From Sapria himalayana (lineage: Eukaryota; Streptophyta; Magnoliopsida; Malpighiales; Rafflesiaceae): a stretch of 64,000 nucleotides of DNA. The translations under genes and the position numbers were made by a program. The stretch lies in contig JAREIK010010217.1 of the NCBI GenBank assembly GCA_029783825.1, forward strand, positions 124,001 through 188,000, in the 5' to 3' direction. The notes beneath the pieces are model-generated. The model was given only the letters and a program-made list of their open reading frames with translations. It was not told where the DNA came from and ran no database searches. Below are positions 39,042-54,119 of this stretch, piece after piece; the first letter of the stretch is position 1, and every line of letters begins with the position of its first letter.

Positions 39042-41571
39042 TATACCAATTTAATAGTTTAAGTATTTAGAAGTTTTGTCATTTAGGAGTTTAGCGATTT
39101 ATGTTTTTAGGGATTTAGTGGTTTATAGGTTTTATTAAAACAATAAAATAACAAAAAAAAATTTGTAATTTTTTCTTATTTTCATAGATTAACCTTTGAA
39201 AATATAATAATATTTAAAATTTTTTGAAATGTGAATTCTAAGTATAATTATATTAATCTTATTAATTATATATTATATAAATTCAATATAAACAATTTCA
39301 ATGATAGATATTATAATATTGATCAAAAATTAAATTAATAAAGTATTATTAATAATATAAATATTAATTAAAATAAATTTACATAACACAAAATGATTCA
39401 AAATCAAATCAAAATATATTACTAAAAAATAATATTTAGATGAAAAATATATTACTATGTAAAAATGATTCATAAGAAATCAAAATATATTACTAAATAA
39501 TAATTTGTTGTTTTGATGTTTTTTTTAAAGTTTATCCAGATTTTTTTGATGAAAATTAATTTATATAAATTATATTTGTCTAACTCATAATTTATTTTTT
39601 AATTAATATTTATATAAAAATAAACAAATAAATAATTAAAATGAATATTTAAAATTATAATTAAAAAGATAATATTAATATTTATTCTTTATTATTTTTG
39701 TTAAACCTATCTAATTCAAATTAGATATGTCTCACGAATAATTTATTTTGTAATTAATATTTCAATAAAATTAAACTTATAAATAATTAAAATAAAAATT
39801 TAAAATTATACTGAATAAAAATTAAAATGAGATTTATGAATTATTATTAATGTATACCAGTTTAATATTTTAAGTATTTAGAAGTTTTTTTGTTTATGAA
39901 TTTAGCGATTTATGTTTTTAGGCTTTTAGTGGTTTATAGGTTTTATTTAAACAATGAAATAACAAAAAAATTATTTTTGATATTTTTCACATTTTCAATG
40001 GTTATAACCTTTTAAAATATAATAATTTTAAAATTTTTTAAAAATGTGAAAACAATATTTAGTAATAATATTCATTATAATTATATATAATATAAACTAA
40101 ATATAAACAATTTTATTGATAGATATGATATCAATTATCAAAAAATAAATTAATATGTATTATTAATATGATATATATAAATTAAAATATAATTGCAAAA
40201 CCTAAAAATATTCAAAATCCAAGTAAAATTTATTACTAAATAATAAGTTTTTTTTAGTTTTTGCTTATTTTTATAAGCTTATATTTTTTTTTGAAGAAAA
40301 ATATATTATTTAAATTATATTTGTATCACCATTGATTTATTTTGTAATTAATATTTTAATAAATTATTTAAATTATATTTAAGGTTTACGAGTTTAAAGG
40401 TTAAAGTATTTAGGGGCTTTTGTGTTTAGAAGTTTAGAGGTTTAAGTGTTTAGGCATTTAGTGGTTTATAAGTTTTATTTAAACAATGATATATCAAAAA
40501 AATTATTTTTATTATTTTTTTAATTTTTGAAGGTTATAACCTTTGAAAATATAATAATTTTAAAATTTTTTTCAAATGTAAATATAATATTTTGTTTTAA
40601 TAATCTTAATAATTATAAGTCATTTAAATTCAATATAAATAATTACATTGCAAGATATTATAATAATGATCAAAAAAAATTTAATAAACTATTATTAATA
40701 AGATAGATATTATTTAAATTATATTTGCAAAATCTAAATTTATTCAAAATAAAAGTAAAATATATTACTTAATAATAATTTTTTTAATGTTTTGCTTTTC
40801 TTTATAACTTTATATTTTTGTTATTATAAATAAATTATTTAAATTAATTTGTCTTACTCATAATTTATTTTGTAATTAATAATTCTATAATAATAACTAA
40901 TAAATAAATAAAATAATTATTTAAAATTATAATGTATACAAATAAAATTGTGATTTATTATTTATTATTCAAGATATACCGGTTTAATGGTTTAAATATT
41001 TACGTGTTTTTTGGTTTAGGAGTTTAGTGATTTAAGTGTTTATACCTTTAGTGATTTATACTTATTATCTAAAGAATTAAAAAACAAAAAATTTAATTTT
41101 TTGAATTTTTTTAATTTTTGAAGGTTGTAATCTTTGAAAATATAATAATTTTAAATTTTTTTAAATGTGAATATAATATTTAGTTATAATAATCTTAATA
41201 ATTATATATAATGTAAACTAAATATAAATAATTTTATTAATAGATAAAATAATAATGATCAATAAATAAATTAATAAACTAGTATTAATAAGAATGATAT
41301 AAATTAAAATATAATTGGAGAATCAAAAATGATTCAAAATCAAAATAAGATATATTACTAAATAATAATTTTTTATTTTAATAATTGTCTCATTTTATAA
41401 GCACATATATATTTTTAATGAAAAATAAATTATTTAAATTATATCTATCTCACTAATAATTTATTTTTCAATTAATATTTCTATAATAATAAATTGATAA
41501 ATAATTAAAATGAATATTTAAAATTATATTGAATACTAATAAAAAAAAGTTATATGATTTATTATTTAGGG
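39042..41571 (+). repeat. Satellite run B/H/A hybrid, link, B/K, C, D
   Basis: The monomer starting near 39042 has a B header, changes to an H-like body near 39240 (GTATAATTATATTAATCTTA), and jumps again to an A-like body near 39430-39480. Two recombination joints therefore lie within about 250 bp. Then come a link near 39700, a B header on a K-like body (39851), C (40380) and D (40975). Confidence 0.75.
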
Positions 41572-44500
41572 TATAATTTTTTAATGGTTAATTTTTTGTG
41601 GTTTTGGGATTAAAATGTTTATTGATTTATATGTTTGCACATTTAGGTGTTTATAGGTTTTATTTAATCAATCAAATAATATAATACAATTATATGTCTC
41701 ACTTATTTATATATATTGTAATTAATATTTCTATAAAAATAAACTAAAAAATAATTAAAATGAATATTTAAAATTATAATGAATACAAATAAAAATGAAA
41801 TTTATTATTTATTATTTAGGTTATATAGGTTTAATGGTTTAAGTATTTAGGGGGTTTTGAAGTTAAGGAGTGTATATATTTAATTGATTAAGCATGTAGT
41901 GGTTTCTATGTTTTATTTAAATAATAAAATAATAAAAAAATTATTTTTGTGATTTTTTATCATTATTGAAGTTATAACCTTTGAAAATATAATAATTTTT
42001 AAATTTTTTTCAAATGTAAATATAATATTTATTTATAATAATCTTAATATTTATACGACATTAAAATTCAATATAAGTAATTTTATTGATATATATTTTA
42101 GTAATGATCAAAAAATAAATTAATAAGCTATTATTAATAAGATTGATAGCAATTAAAATATAAATGCAAAACCATTAATGATTCAAAATCAAAGTAAAAT
42201 ATATTACTAAATGATATTTTTTGTTTTTAAATTTTCACTTCTTTTTATAAGCTTATATTTATTTTTTGATTAAAAATATATTTTTAAAATTATATTTGTT
42301 TCACTCTTTATTTATTTTGAATTAATATTTCTATAAAAAATAAACTAATAAATAATTAAAATGAATATTTAAAATTATAATGAATACAAATTAAAATTAG
42401 ATTTATGATTTATTATATTTGGTATACAGGCTTAATAAATTGTTAATTTAGGGTTTTTGTCGTTTAAAAGTTTAGCAATTTATGTTTTTAGGCATTTAGT
42501 GGTTTATAGTTTTTATTTATATAATAAAAATATTTTTTTTTTGATTTTATATGATTTTCAAAGGTTATAACCTTTGAAAATAAAATAATTATTAAATTTT
42601 TTTGTACCATGTATAATTATAATAATCTTACTAATTATATATCATATAAATTCAATAAAAGAATTTTAATGATAGATAGTATAATAATGATCAAAAATTA
42701 AATTAATAAACTATTATTAATAATATAAATATTAATTAAAATATCTTTACATAACACAAAATGATTCAAATTCAAATCAAAATAAATTACTAAATAATAA
42801 TATTTAATTTTCAAATATTTTCTTCTTTTTATAAGCTTATATTTTTTATTGATTAAAAATAAATTATTTAAATAATATTTGTCTCACTCAAAATATTTTT
42901 CGTAATAAATTTTTCTAAATAATTAATCTATAAATAATTAAAATGAATATTTAAAATTATAATAAATAGAAATCAAAATTAGAATTATTAATTATTATGT
43001 AGTATATAGCGGTTTAATGGTTTATGTATTTTGGTATTACGATGATTAGGAGTTTACTAATTTAAATGTGTAGGCATTTCGTGGTTTATAGGTTTTATTT
43101 AAAAAATAAAATAATAAAAAATTTATTTTTACTATTTTTTCATATTTTCAAAGGTAACCTTTGAAAATATAATAAATTTTAATTTTTTTTTCAAAAGTGA
43201 ATTAAATATTTAGTTATAATAATCATTATATTTATTTTTCATATAAATTCAATATAAATAATTTTATTGATAGATATTCTAAGAATTATCAAAAAATAAA
43301 ATAATAATCTATTATTAATAAGATAGATATCAATTAATATATAATTATATAACCAAAATTGATTCAGAAGCAAAGCAAAATATATTACTATATAATAATT
43401 TTTTGTTTTGAAATTTTATTTTCTTTTTAAAAGTTTATCTATATATTTTTGATGAAAAATAATTTATATAAATTATATTTGTCTAACTCATAATTTATTT
43501 TATAATTAATATTTATATAAAAATAAACTGTTAAATAATTAAAATAAAAATTTAAAATTATACTGAATAAAAATTAAATGAGATTTATGAATTATTATTA
43601 ATGTATTCCAGTTTAATTGTTTAAGTATTTATAGGTTTTGTCGTTTAGAAGTTTAGTGATTTATATTTTTAGGCATTTAGTGGTTTATAGGTTGTATTTA
43701 AATAATGATATAATAAAAAAATTATTTTTGATATTTTTTCACATTTTCAAAGGTTATAATATTTGAAAATATAATAATGTTTAAATTTTTTCAAATCTAA
43801 ATATAATATTAAGTTATAATAATCTTAATAATTATAAGGTATTTAAATTCAATATAAATAATTACATTGCTAAATATTATAATAATGATCAAAAAAAATT
43901 AAATAAACTATTATTAATAAAATAGTTATTATTTAAAAAGTATTTGCAAAATATAAATTTATTCAAATCAAAGTAAAATATATTACTAAATAATAATTTT
44001 TTTTATGTTTTGCTTTTTTTATAAGTTTATATTTTTGTTTTAAAAAATATATTATTTAAATTATATTTGTCTTACTCATAATTTATTTTATAATTTATAA
44101 TTCTATAATAATAAACTAATAAATAATTAAAATGAATATTTAAAATTATAATGAATACAAATAAAATTGAGATTTATTATTTATTATTTAAGATATACCG
44201 GTTTAATGGTTTAAGTATTTAGGTGTTTTGTGGTTTAGGACTTTAGTGATTTAATATTTTAGACCCTTAGTGATTTATAGTCTTCAATTAAAAAATGAAA
44301 AGAAAAAAAATTTAATTTTTTCATTTTTTTAAATTTTTGAAGGTTATAACCTTTGAAAATATAATAATTTTTAAATTTTTATAAATGTGAATATAATATT
44401 TAGTTATAATAATCTTAATAATTTTATATAATATAAACTAAATATAAATAATTTTATTAATAAATATTATAATAATGATTAATAAATTAATTAATAAACT

Positions 44501-45363
44501 AGTATTAAATAGAATGATATAAATTAAAATATAATTGTAAAATTTAAAATGATTCAAAATCAAACTAGGATATATAAATAAAAAGTAATTTTTTATTTTT
44601 AAAATTTTTTTTCTTTTTATAAGCATATATTTTTTTTGATGAAAAATAAATTATTTAAATTATATCTGTCTCACTAATAATTTATTTTGTAATTAATATT
44701 TCTATAAAAATAAACTGATAAATAATTAAAATGAATATTTAAAATTATAATGAATACCAATAAAAATGAAAATTATGATTTATTAATTAGACTATACTAA
44801 TTTAATGGTGTGAGTATTTATGAGCTTCGGGGATTAGGAGTTTAGTCATTTTAGTATTTAGTCATTTAGTGGTTTATAGGTTTTATTTAAAAAATAAAAT
44901 AAAAAAAACTATTTTTGTTATTTTTTTTTCATTTTTGAAGGTTATAACCTTTGAAAATATAATAATTTTTAATTTTTTTAAAAGTGAATACAATATGAAG
45001 TTATTAATCATAATAATTAAATATCATATATATTCAATATAAATTATTTTATTGGTATATATTATAATAATGATCATAAAAAAATAATAAACAATTATTA
45101 ATAAGATAAATATTGTTAAAAATATATTTGCAAAACCTAAAATGATTCAAAATCAATGTGAAGTATTTTACTAAATATTTATTTTAAATTTTTAAATTTT
45201 TGTATCCATTTATCTGCTTATATATTTCTTGATGAAAAATAAATTTTTAAAATTATATTTGTCTCACTAATAATTTATATTTTAATTTATATTTCTATAA
45301 AAATAAACTAATAAATAATAAAGATGTAACTTTAAAATTATAATGAATACTAATAAAAATGAA
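41572..45363 (+). repeat. Satellite run F (deleted), G, H, A, B/C, D, E
   Basis: Headers lie near 41572 (F), 41823 (G), 42421 (H), 42991 (A), 43603 (B), 44193 (D) and 44793 (E). The F body is missing: near 41690 the header end joins a tail, so F and G headers are only about 250 bp apart. The B monomer takes a C-like body from about 43760. The E tail ends in an expanded heptamer run. Confidence 0.8.
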
Positions 45364-45412
45364 ATTTATTATTTATTATTTATTATTTATTATTTATTAT
45401 TTATTATTTATT
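45364..45412 (+). repeat. ATTTATT heptamer microsatellite, seven copies
   Basis: Seven exact tandem ATTTATT units just before an H header. Most monomers have one to three such units at this place (TTTATTA followed by TTTAGGG-like sequence). This is a local expansion of a heptamer already in the monomer. Confidence 0.95.
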
Positions 45413-47806
45413 ATATATAGTATACCAGTTTAATGATTAATTTATTTAGATGTTTTTTCATTCAGAAGTTTAGCAATTTATGTTTTTAGGCATTTAGTAG
45501 TTTATAGGTTTTATTTATATAATATTAATAAAAATTTTTTTTTTTTGATTTTTTCTGATTTTCAAAGGTTATAACCTTTGAAAATAAAATAATTTTTAAT
45601 ATTTTTTTGAAATGTGAATACCATGTATAATTATATTAATCTTACTAATTATATTTCAATTAAATTATATATAAATAATTTTAATGATAGATATTATAAT
45701 AATGATCAAAAATTAAATTAACAAACTATTATTAAACATCTAAATATTAATTAAAATATATTTACATAACACAAAATGATTCAAAATCAAATCAAAATAT
45801 ATTACTAAATAATAATATTTAATTTTTAAATTTTTCCTTCTTTTTTTGAGCATATATTTTTTTTGATTAAATATAAATTATTTATATATTATTTGTCTCA
45901 TTCGAAATTTATTTGAATTAATTTTTCTAAAAAATTAAACAATAAATAATTAAAATGAATATTTAAAATTATAATAAATAGAAATATAAATAAGAGATAT
46001 TATTTAATAAGTAGAATATAGTTATTAAAAGGTTTATGTATTCAGGGGTTTCAGGGATTATGAGCTTACTGATTTAAATTAGTAATCATTTAATCATATA
46101 TAGGTTTTATTTAAAAAATGAAATAACAAAAATTTATTATTTTTATTTTTTCTCATTTTTTAAGGTGATAACTTTTGAAAATATAATAATTTCTAAATTA
46201 TTTTCAAAAGTGAATATAATATTTATTTATAATAATCATAATAATTATATATCTTATAAATTCAAAAACAATTTTACTGATAGATATTCTAATAATTATA
46301 AAAAAATAAATAAAAAATCTATTATGAATAAGATTGATATTACTTAAAATATAATATCAAAACCTAAAATGATTCTAAAGCAAAGTAAAATATATTGCTT
46401 AATAATAATTATTTGTTTTTAAATTTTTATTCTTTTTATAATATTATCTATTTTTTGATGAAAAATTATTTTTATAAATTATATTTTTAATTCATAATTT
46501 ATTTTATAATTAATATAGATATACAAATAAAAAACTAAAAATCAAAATGATCTTTTTAAATTATAATGAAATCAAATAAAAATGAGATTTAATTATTATT
46601 ATTTAGTGTATACCGGTTTAAAGGATTATCTATATATGGGTATCGGGATTTTGTAGTTTAGTGATTTAAGTGTTTAGCCATTTAGTGGGGTATTGGTTTT
46701 ATTTAAACAATGAAATAATAAAAAAGAATAATTTTATTATTTTTTAACATTTTCAAAGGTTATAACATTTGAAAATATAATAATTTAAATTTTTTTTTTC
46801 AAAAGTGAATATAATATTTAGTCATAATAATCTTTATATTTATATATCATATAAATTCAATATAAACATTTTTATTGATAAATATTCTAATAATGATCAA
46901 AAAATAAATAAATAATCTATTATTAATAAGATAGATATCAATTAAAATATAATTACAAAATCTAAAATGATTCAGAAGAAAAGCAAAATATATTACTATA
47001 TAATAAATTTTTGTTTTCAATTTTTTTTTTCTTTTTATAAGTTTATCTATATTTTTTGATGAAAAATAATTTATATAAATTATATTTGTCTAACTCTAAT
47101 TTATTTTGTTATTAATATTTAATAAAATTAAACTAATAAATAATTAAAATGAATTTTTAAAATTATAATGAAAAAAATAATATTGGGATTTATTATTTAT
47201 TATTTAGGGTATACCAGTTTAAAAGGATTATCGATTTAGGGTTTTCGAGATTTTCGAGTTATTGACTTAAGTGTTTAGGCATCTGGTAGTTTATAGGATT
47301 TAATTAAACAATGAAATAACAAAAAAATTATTTTTGTTATTTGTTCTCATTTTTGAAGGATATAACCTTTGAAACTATAATAATTTTTAAATTTTTTTTA
47401 AATGTGAATACTATATTTAGTTGTGATAATCTTAATAATTATATATCATGTAAATTCAATATAAACAATTATATTGATATATATTATAATAATGATCAAA
47501 CAAAAGATTAATAAACAATTATTAATAAGTTAAATATTGTTTAACATATATTTACAAAACATAAAATGATTCAAAATCAAAGTGAAATATTTTACTAAAT
47601 ATTAATTTTAAATTTTTAAATTTTTGTATCCATTTATAAGCTTATATATTTTTTGAAGAAAAATAAATTATTTAAATTATATTTGTTTAACTATTATTTA
47701 TTTTATAGTTTATATATCTATAAAAATAAACTAATAAATAATTAAAATGTATATATAAAATTATAATGAATACTAATAAAAATGAGAGTTATGATTTATT
47801 ATTTAG
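45413..47806 (+). repeat. Satellite run H, I, J/A, K/C/E hybrid
   Basis: Headers lie near 45420 (H), 46010 (I), 46607 (J, on an A-like body) and 47208 (K). The last monomer changes to a C-like body near 47340 and to an E-like body near 47490 (the ATCAAACAAAAGATTAATAA stretch), skipping C, D and E headers. Confidence 0.75.
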
Positions 47807-50800
47807 GGCATACCTATTTAATGGTTTAAGTTTATTGTGGTTTTGGGGTTAATGAGTTTATTGATTTATATGTTTACACATTTAGGTTTTATTTATTGAT
47901 TTATAGGTTTTATTTAATCAATGAAATAACAAAAAAATTATTTTATATAAATTTTCGTGATTTTCAAATGTTATAACCTTTGAAAATATAATAATTTTTT
48001 AATATTTCTAAAATATAAATTCAATACTTAGTAATAATAATGTTAATAATTATATTTGATGTCTATTCAATATAAAAAATTTTTTTAATATATATTATTT
48101 CGATGATAAAATAATAAATTAATAAACTATTATTAATAAGACAGATATTAATTAAAATATATTTGTAGAACCCAAAATAATTTAAAATCAAAGTAAATTA
48201 TATTACAAAATAAAATTTTAAATTTTTGATATTTTATTTATTTTTATAAGCTTATATTTTTTTTGATTAAAAATAATTTATTTAAATTATATATATCTCG
48301 CTCATTATTTAATATGTAATTAATATATCTATAAAAATAAACTAAAAAATAATTAAAATGAATATTTAAAATTATAATGAATACAAATAAAAATGAGATT
48401 TATTATTTATTATTTAGGTTATATAGGTTAAATGGTTTAAGTATTTAGGTAGTTTTGGGGTTTAGGAGTCTAGAGATTTAAATGTTTAGGCATTTAGTGG
48501 TTAATAAGTTTTATTTAAATGATAAAATAATAAAAATCTATTTTTTTTTTATTTTTTATCATTTTTGAAGGTTATAACCTTTGAAAATATAATAATTTTT
48601 AAATTTTTTTGAAACGTAAATATAATATTTAGTTATAATAATCTTAATAATTATAAGACATTTAAATTCAATATAAGTAATTTTATTGTTAGATATTATA
48701 AAATTGATCAAATAATAAATTAATAAACTATTCATAATAAGATTGATAGTAATTAAAATATAATTACAAAACCTATATATAATGGTTCAAAATCAAAGTA
48801 AAATATATTACTAAATAATAATTTTTTGTTTTTAAATATTTACTTTTTTTTATAAGCTTATAATTTTTTTTTTGATTAAAAATAAATTATTAAAATTATA
48901 GTTATCTCGCTCATTATTTATTTTGTAATTAATATTTCTATGAAAAATAAACTAATTAATAAGTAAAATGAATATTTAAAATTATAATGAATACAAATTA
49001 AAATGAGATTTATGATTTATTTTATGTGCTATACCGGTTTAATGGTTTGATTATTTAGGAGTTTTTCATAGAAAAGTTTATGAATTTATCTTTTTAGGTA
49101 TTTAGTGGTTTATTGGTTTTATTTATATAATAAAAATAAAAATTTTTTTTTAGATTTTTTGTGATTTTCAAAGGTTATAAACTTTAAAAATAAAATAATT
49201 TTTAAAATTTTTTGAAATGTGAATACTATGTATAATTATATTAATCTTTCTAATTATATATCATATAAATTCAATATAAAGAATTTTAATGATAAATATT
49301 ATAATAATGATCAAAGATTAAATTAATAAACTATTATTAATAATATAAATATTAATTAAATTATATTTACATAACACAAAATGATTCAAATTCAAATCAA
49401 AATATATTACTAAATAATAATATTTAATTTTTAAATTTGTCCTTCTTTTTATAAGCTTATATTTTTTGATTAAAAATAAATTATTTAAATAATATTTGTC
49501 TTACTCAAAATTTATTATGTAATTAATTTTTCTAAATAATTAAACTATAAAAAATTAAAATGAATATTTAAAATTATAATAATTAGAAATAAAAATGAGA
49601 TTTATTATTTATTAAGTAGAATATAGATGTTAAAATGTTTATGTATTTAGGGGTTTCTGGATTTTTGAGCTTACTAATTTAAGTAAGTAAGCATTTAATG
49701 GTATATAGGATTTATTTAAAAAATAAAATAACTAAAAATTTATTTTTATTATTTTTTCTAATTTTTTAAGATTATAATTTGAAAATAAAATAATTTTTAA
49801 ATTTTTTTTAAAAGTGAATACAAAATTTATTTATAATAATCATAATAATTATATATCATATAAATTCAATATAAATAATTTTATTGATAAATATTCTAAT
49901 AATTATCAAAAAATAAATAAAAAATCTATTATGAATAAGATTTATATTACTTAAATATAATATCAAAACCAAAATTGATTCAAAATCAAAGCAAAATATA
50001 ATTCTAAATAATAATTATTTGTTTTTAAATTTTTATTCTTTTTATAAGCTTATAAATTTTTGATCAAAAATATTTTTTATAAATTATATTTTTAACTGAT
50101 AATTTATTTAATAATTAATACATATATAAAAATAAAAGACTAAACAATCAAAATGAATTTTTTAAATTATAATGAAAACAAATAAAAATGAAATTTATTT
50201 ATTATTATTTAAGGTATACCGATTTAAAGAATTATCTATATAGGGGTATCAGAATTTTGTAGTTTAGTGATTTAAATGCTTAGGCATTTAGTGGTGTATA
50301 GGTTTTATTTAAATAATAGAATAACACAGAAAAAGTAATTTTTTTTTTCACATTTTCAAAGGTTATAACCTTTGAAAATATAATAATTTTAAATTTTTTT
50401 TCAAAAGTGAATACAATATTTAATTATAATAATCATTATATTTATATATCATATAAATTCAATATAAACATTTTTATTGATAAATATTCTAATAATGATG
50501 AAAAAATAACTTAATAATCTATTCTTAATAAGATAGATATCAATTAATAATATAATTACAAAACCTAAAATGATTCAGAAGCAAAGCAAAATATATTACT
50601 ATACAATAATTTTTTTTTTTGAAATTTTTTTTTCTTTTAAAAAGTTTAGCTATAATTTTTTGATGAAAAATAATTTATATAAATTATATTTGTGTAACTC
50701 ATTAATTATTTTGTAATTAATATTTATATAAAAATAAACAAATAAATAATTAAAATGAATATTTAAAATTATAATTAAAAAAATGAGATTTATTATTTAT

Positions 50801-53800
50801 TATTTAGGGTATACCTGTCAAATTTATATTAGATCTGTCTTACTAATAATTTATTTTGTATTTAATATTTCTATAAAAATAAACTAAAAATTAATTAAAA
50901 AAAAATTTAAAATTATACTGAATTAAAATTAAAATGATATTTATGATTTATTATTAATGTATACTAGTTTAATGGTTTAAGTATTTAAAGGTTTTGACTT
51001 TTAGGAGTTTAGCTATTTAGGGTTTTAGGCATTTACTGGTTTATAGGTTTTATTTAATCAATAAAATAACAAAAAAAAAATTGTAATTTTATCTCATTTT
51101 CATAGGTTATAACCTTTGAAATTATAATATTATTTAAAATTTTTTGAAATGTGAATACAATATTTAATTATAATAATATTAGTAATTATATATAATATAA
51201 ATTCAATATAAAAAATTTTATTAATAGATATTATAATAATTATCAAAAATTAAATTAATAAACTATTAATAATAAGATAGATATTAATTAAAAAATATTT
51301 ACAAAACCCAAATTGATTCAAAATTAAAGTAAAAGATATTATTGTATAATAATTTTTAATTTTTAAATTTTTACTTCTTTTATAATCATATATATATTTT
51401 TTGATTAAAAATAAAATTTTAAAATTATAATTTTCTTACTCATAATTTATTTTGTAATAAATATTTCTATAAAAATACACTAATAAATAATTAAATGAAT
51501 ATTTAAAATTATAATAAATAGAAATAAAAATTAGATTTATTAATTATTATGTATTATATAGTGGTTTAATGGTTTATGCATTTAGGTATTACGGGGTTTA
51601 GGTGTATAATGATTTAAATGTTTATGCATTTAGTGGTTATAGATTTTATTTAAAAAATAATTAAACAAAAAATTTATTTTTATTATTTTTTGATATTTTC
51701 AAAGGTTATAACCTTTGAAAATATAATAATTTTTAAATTTTTTTCAAAAGTGAATTCAATATTTAGTTATAATAATCATTATATTTATATTTCATATAAA
51801 TTCAATATAAATAATTTAATTTATAAATATTCTAATAATGATCAAAAAATAAATTAATAATCTATTATTAATTAGATAGATATCAATTAAAATATAATTA
51901 CAAAACCTAAAATGATTCAAAATGAAAGCAAAATATATTACTATATAATAAATTTTTGTTTTGAAATTTTTTTTTGAATATTAATTTATATAAATTATAG
52001 TTGTCTAACTCATAATTTATATTGTAATTAATATTTAATAAAAATAAATGAATAAATAATTAAAATGAATATTTTAAATTATAATGAAAAAAATAATATT
52101 GAGATTTATTATTTATTATTTAGGGTATACCAGTTTAAAAGGATTATCTATTTAGGGTTTTCTAGATTTCGGAGTTATTGACTTAAGTGTTTAGATATTT
52201 AGTAGTTTATAGGATTTATTTAAATAATGAAATAACAAAAAAAAAATTTTGATATTTTCTCACATTTTCAAAGGTTATAAGCTTTGAAAATATAATAATT
52301 TTAAATTTTTTTAAAAATGTGAATACAATATTTTGTAATAAGAATCATTATAATTATATATAAAATAAACTAAATATAAACAATTTTATTGATAGATATG
52401 ATTTCAATTATCAAAAAATAAATTAATAAGCTATTATTAATATGATAGATATAAATTAAAATATAATTGCAAAACCTAAAATTATTAAAAATCAAAGTAA
52501 AATTTATTACCAAATAATAATTTTTGTTTTTTAGTTTTTGCTTCTTTTTATAAGCTTTTTTTTGATGAAAAATAAATTATTTAAATAAGATCTAAGGTTT
52601 ACTAGTTTAAAAGTTTAATTATTTAGGGGATTTTGTGTTTAAGAGTTTAGATGTTTAAGTGTTTTGGAATTTATTGGTTTATAAGTTTTATTTAAACAAT
52701 GATATAGCAAAAAATTTATTTATATTATTTTTTCGAAATTTTGAAGATTATATCCTTTAAAAAAATAATAATTTTTTAATTTTTTTCAAATGTAACTATA
52801 ATATTTATTTATAATAATCATCATAATTATAATTCATTTAAATTCAAAATGAATAATTATATTGCTAGATATTATAATTATGATCAAAAAATAAATTAAT
52901 AAACTATTATTAATAAAATAGTTATTATTTAAAAAGTATTTGCAAAATCTAAATTTATTCAAATCAAAGTAAAATATATTACTAAATAATAATATTTTTT
53001 AATGTTTTGCTTTTTTTATAACTTTATATTTTTGTTATTAAAAATAAATTATTTAAATTATATTTGTCTTACTCATAATTTATTTTGTAATTTATAATTC
53101 TATAATAATAAACAACTATATAATTAAAATGAATATTTAAAATTATACTGAATACAAATAAAATTGAGATTTATTATTTATTATTTATTATTCATGATAT
53201 ACCTATTTAATGGTTTACGTATTTTGGTATTTTGTGGTTTATGAGTTTAGTGATTTAATTGTTTAGACCTTTAGTGATTTATAGTTTTTTTTAAAGAATG
53301 AAAAAACAAAAAATTTAATTTTTTTGATTTTTTTTTAATTTTTGAACATTCTAACATTTGAAAATATAATAATATTTAATTTTTTTTATATGTGAATATA
53401 ATATTTAGTTATAATAATCTTAATAATTATATATAATATAAACTCAATATAAATAATTTTATTAATAGATATTATAATAATGATTAATAAATAAATAAAT
53501 AAACTTGTATTTTATAAGAATGATATAAATTAAAATATAATTGTAAAATCTAAAATGATTTAAAATCAAAATAAGATATATTATTAAATAATAATTTTTT
53601 ATTTTTAAAATTTTGCCTCTTTTTATAAGCATTTTTTTGATGAAAAATAAATTATTTAAATTATATATGTCGTACTAATAATTTATTTTGTAATTAAAAT
53701 TTCTATAAAGATAAAATGATAAATAAATAAAATGAATTTTTAAAATTATAATTAATACTAATAAAACTGAGATTTATGATTTATTATTAAGACTATTCTA

Positions 53801-54119
53801 ATTTAATGTTTTAAGTATTTATGGGCTTTGGGGTTTAGGAGTTTAGTCATTTTAGTATTTAGTCATTTAGTGGTTTATAGGTTTATATAAAAAATAAAAT
53901 AACAAAAAATTTATTTTTGTTATATTTTCTCATTTTTGTATCCATTTATAAGCCTATATATTTTTTGATGAAAAATAAATTATTTAAATTATATTTGTCT
54001 CACTAATAATTTATTTTTTTAATTTATATTTCTCTAAAATTAAACTAATAAAAAATTAAAATGCATATTTAAAATTATAATGAATACTAATAAAAATGAG
54101 AATTATTATTTATTATTTA
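47807..54119 (+). repeat. Most complete higher-order repeat unit, about 6.3 kb
   Basis: Header order is F (47807), G (48420), H (49030), I (49620), J on an A-like body (50212), link (50810), B (50959), A (51556), K (52123), C (52600), D (53197) and E (53793), after which F returns at 54120 and G at 54720. F to F is 6313 bp and G to G about 6300 bp. Two deletions are visible: the K tail near 52585 and the E body near 53935, so an intact unit would be somewhat longer. This is the best guide for sorting the rest of the array. Confidence 0.75.
51565..51644 (+). repeat. Octad-phased header, example in an A monomer
   Basis: TTTA or a one- or two-base variant begins at 51565, 51573, 51581, 51589, 51597, 51605, 51613, 51621, 51629 and 51637, ten steps of exactly 8 bases. 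Six or more are exact TTTA, often followed by GG. The same 8-base phase holds in B (from about 50966), C, D and K headers with rare one-base slips. It looks like an ancient tandem octamer, roughly TTTAGGGG or TTTAGTGG, now embedded in each monomer. Confidence 0.85.
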
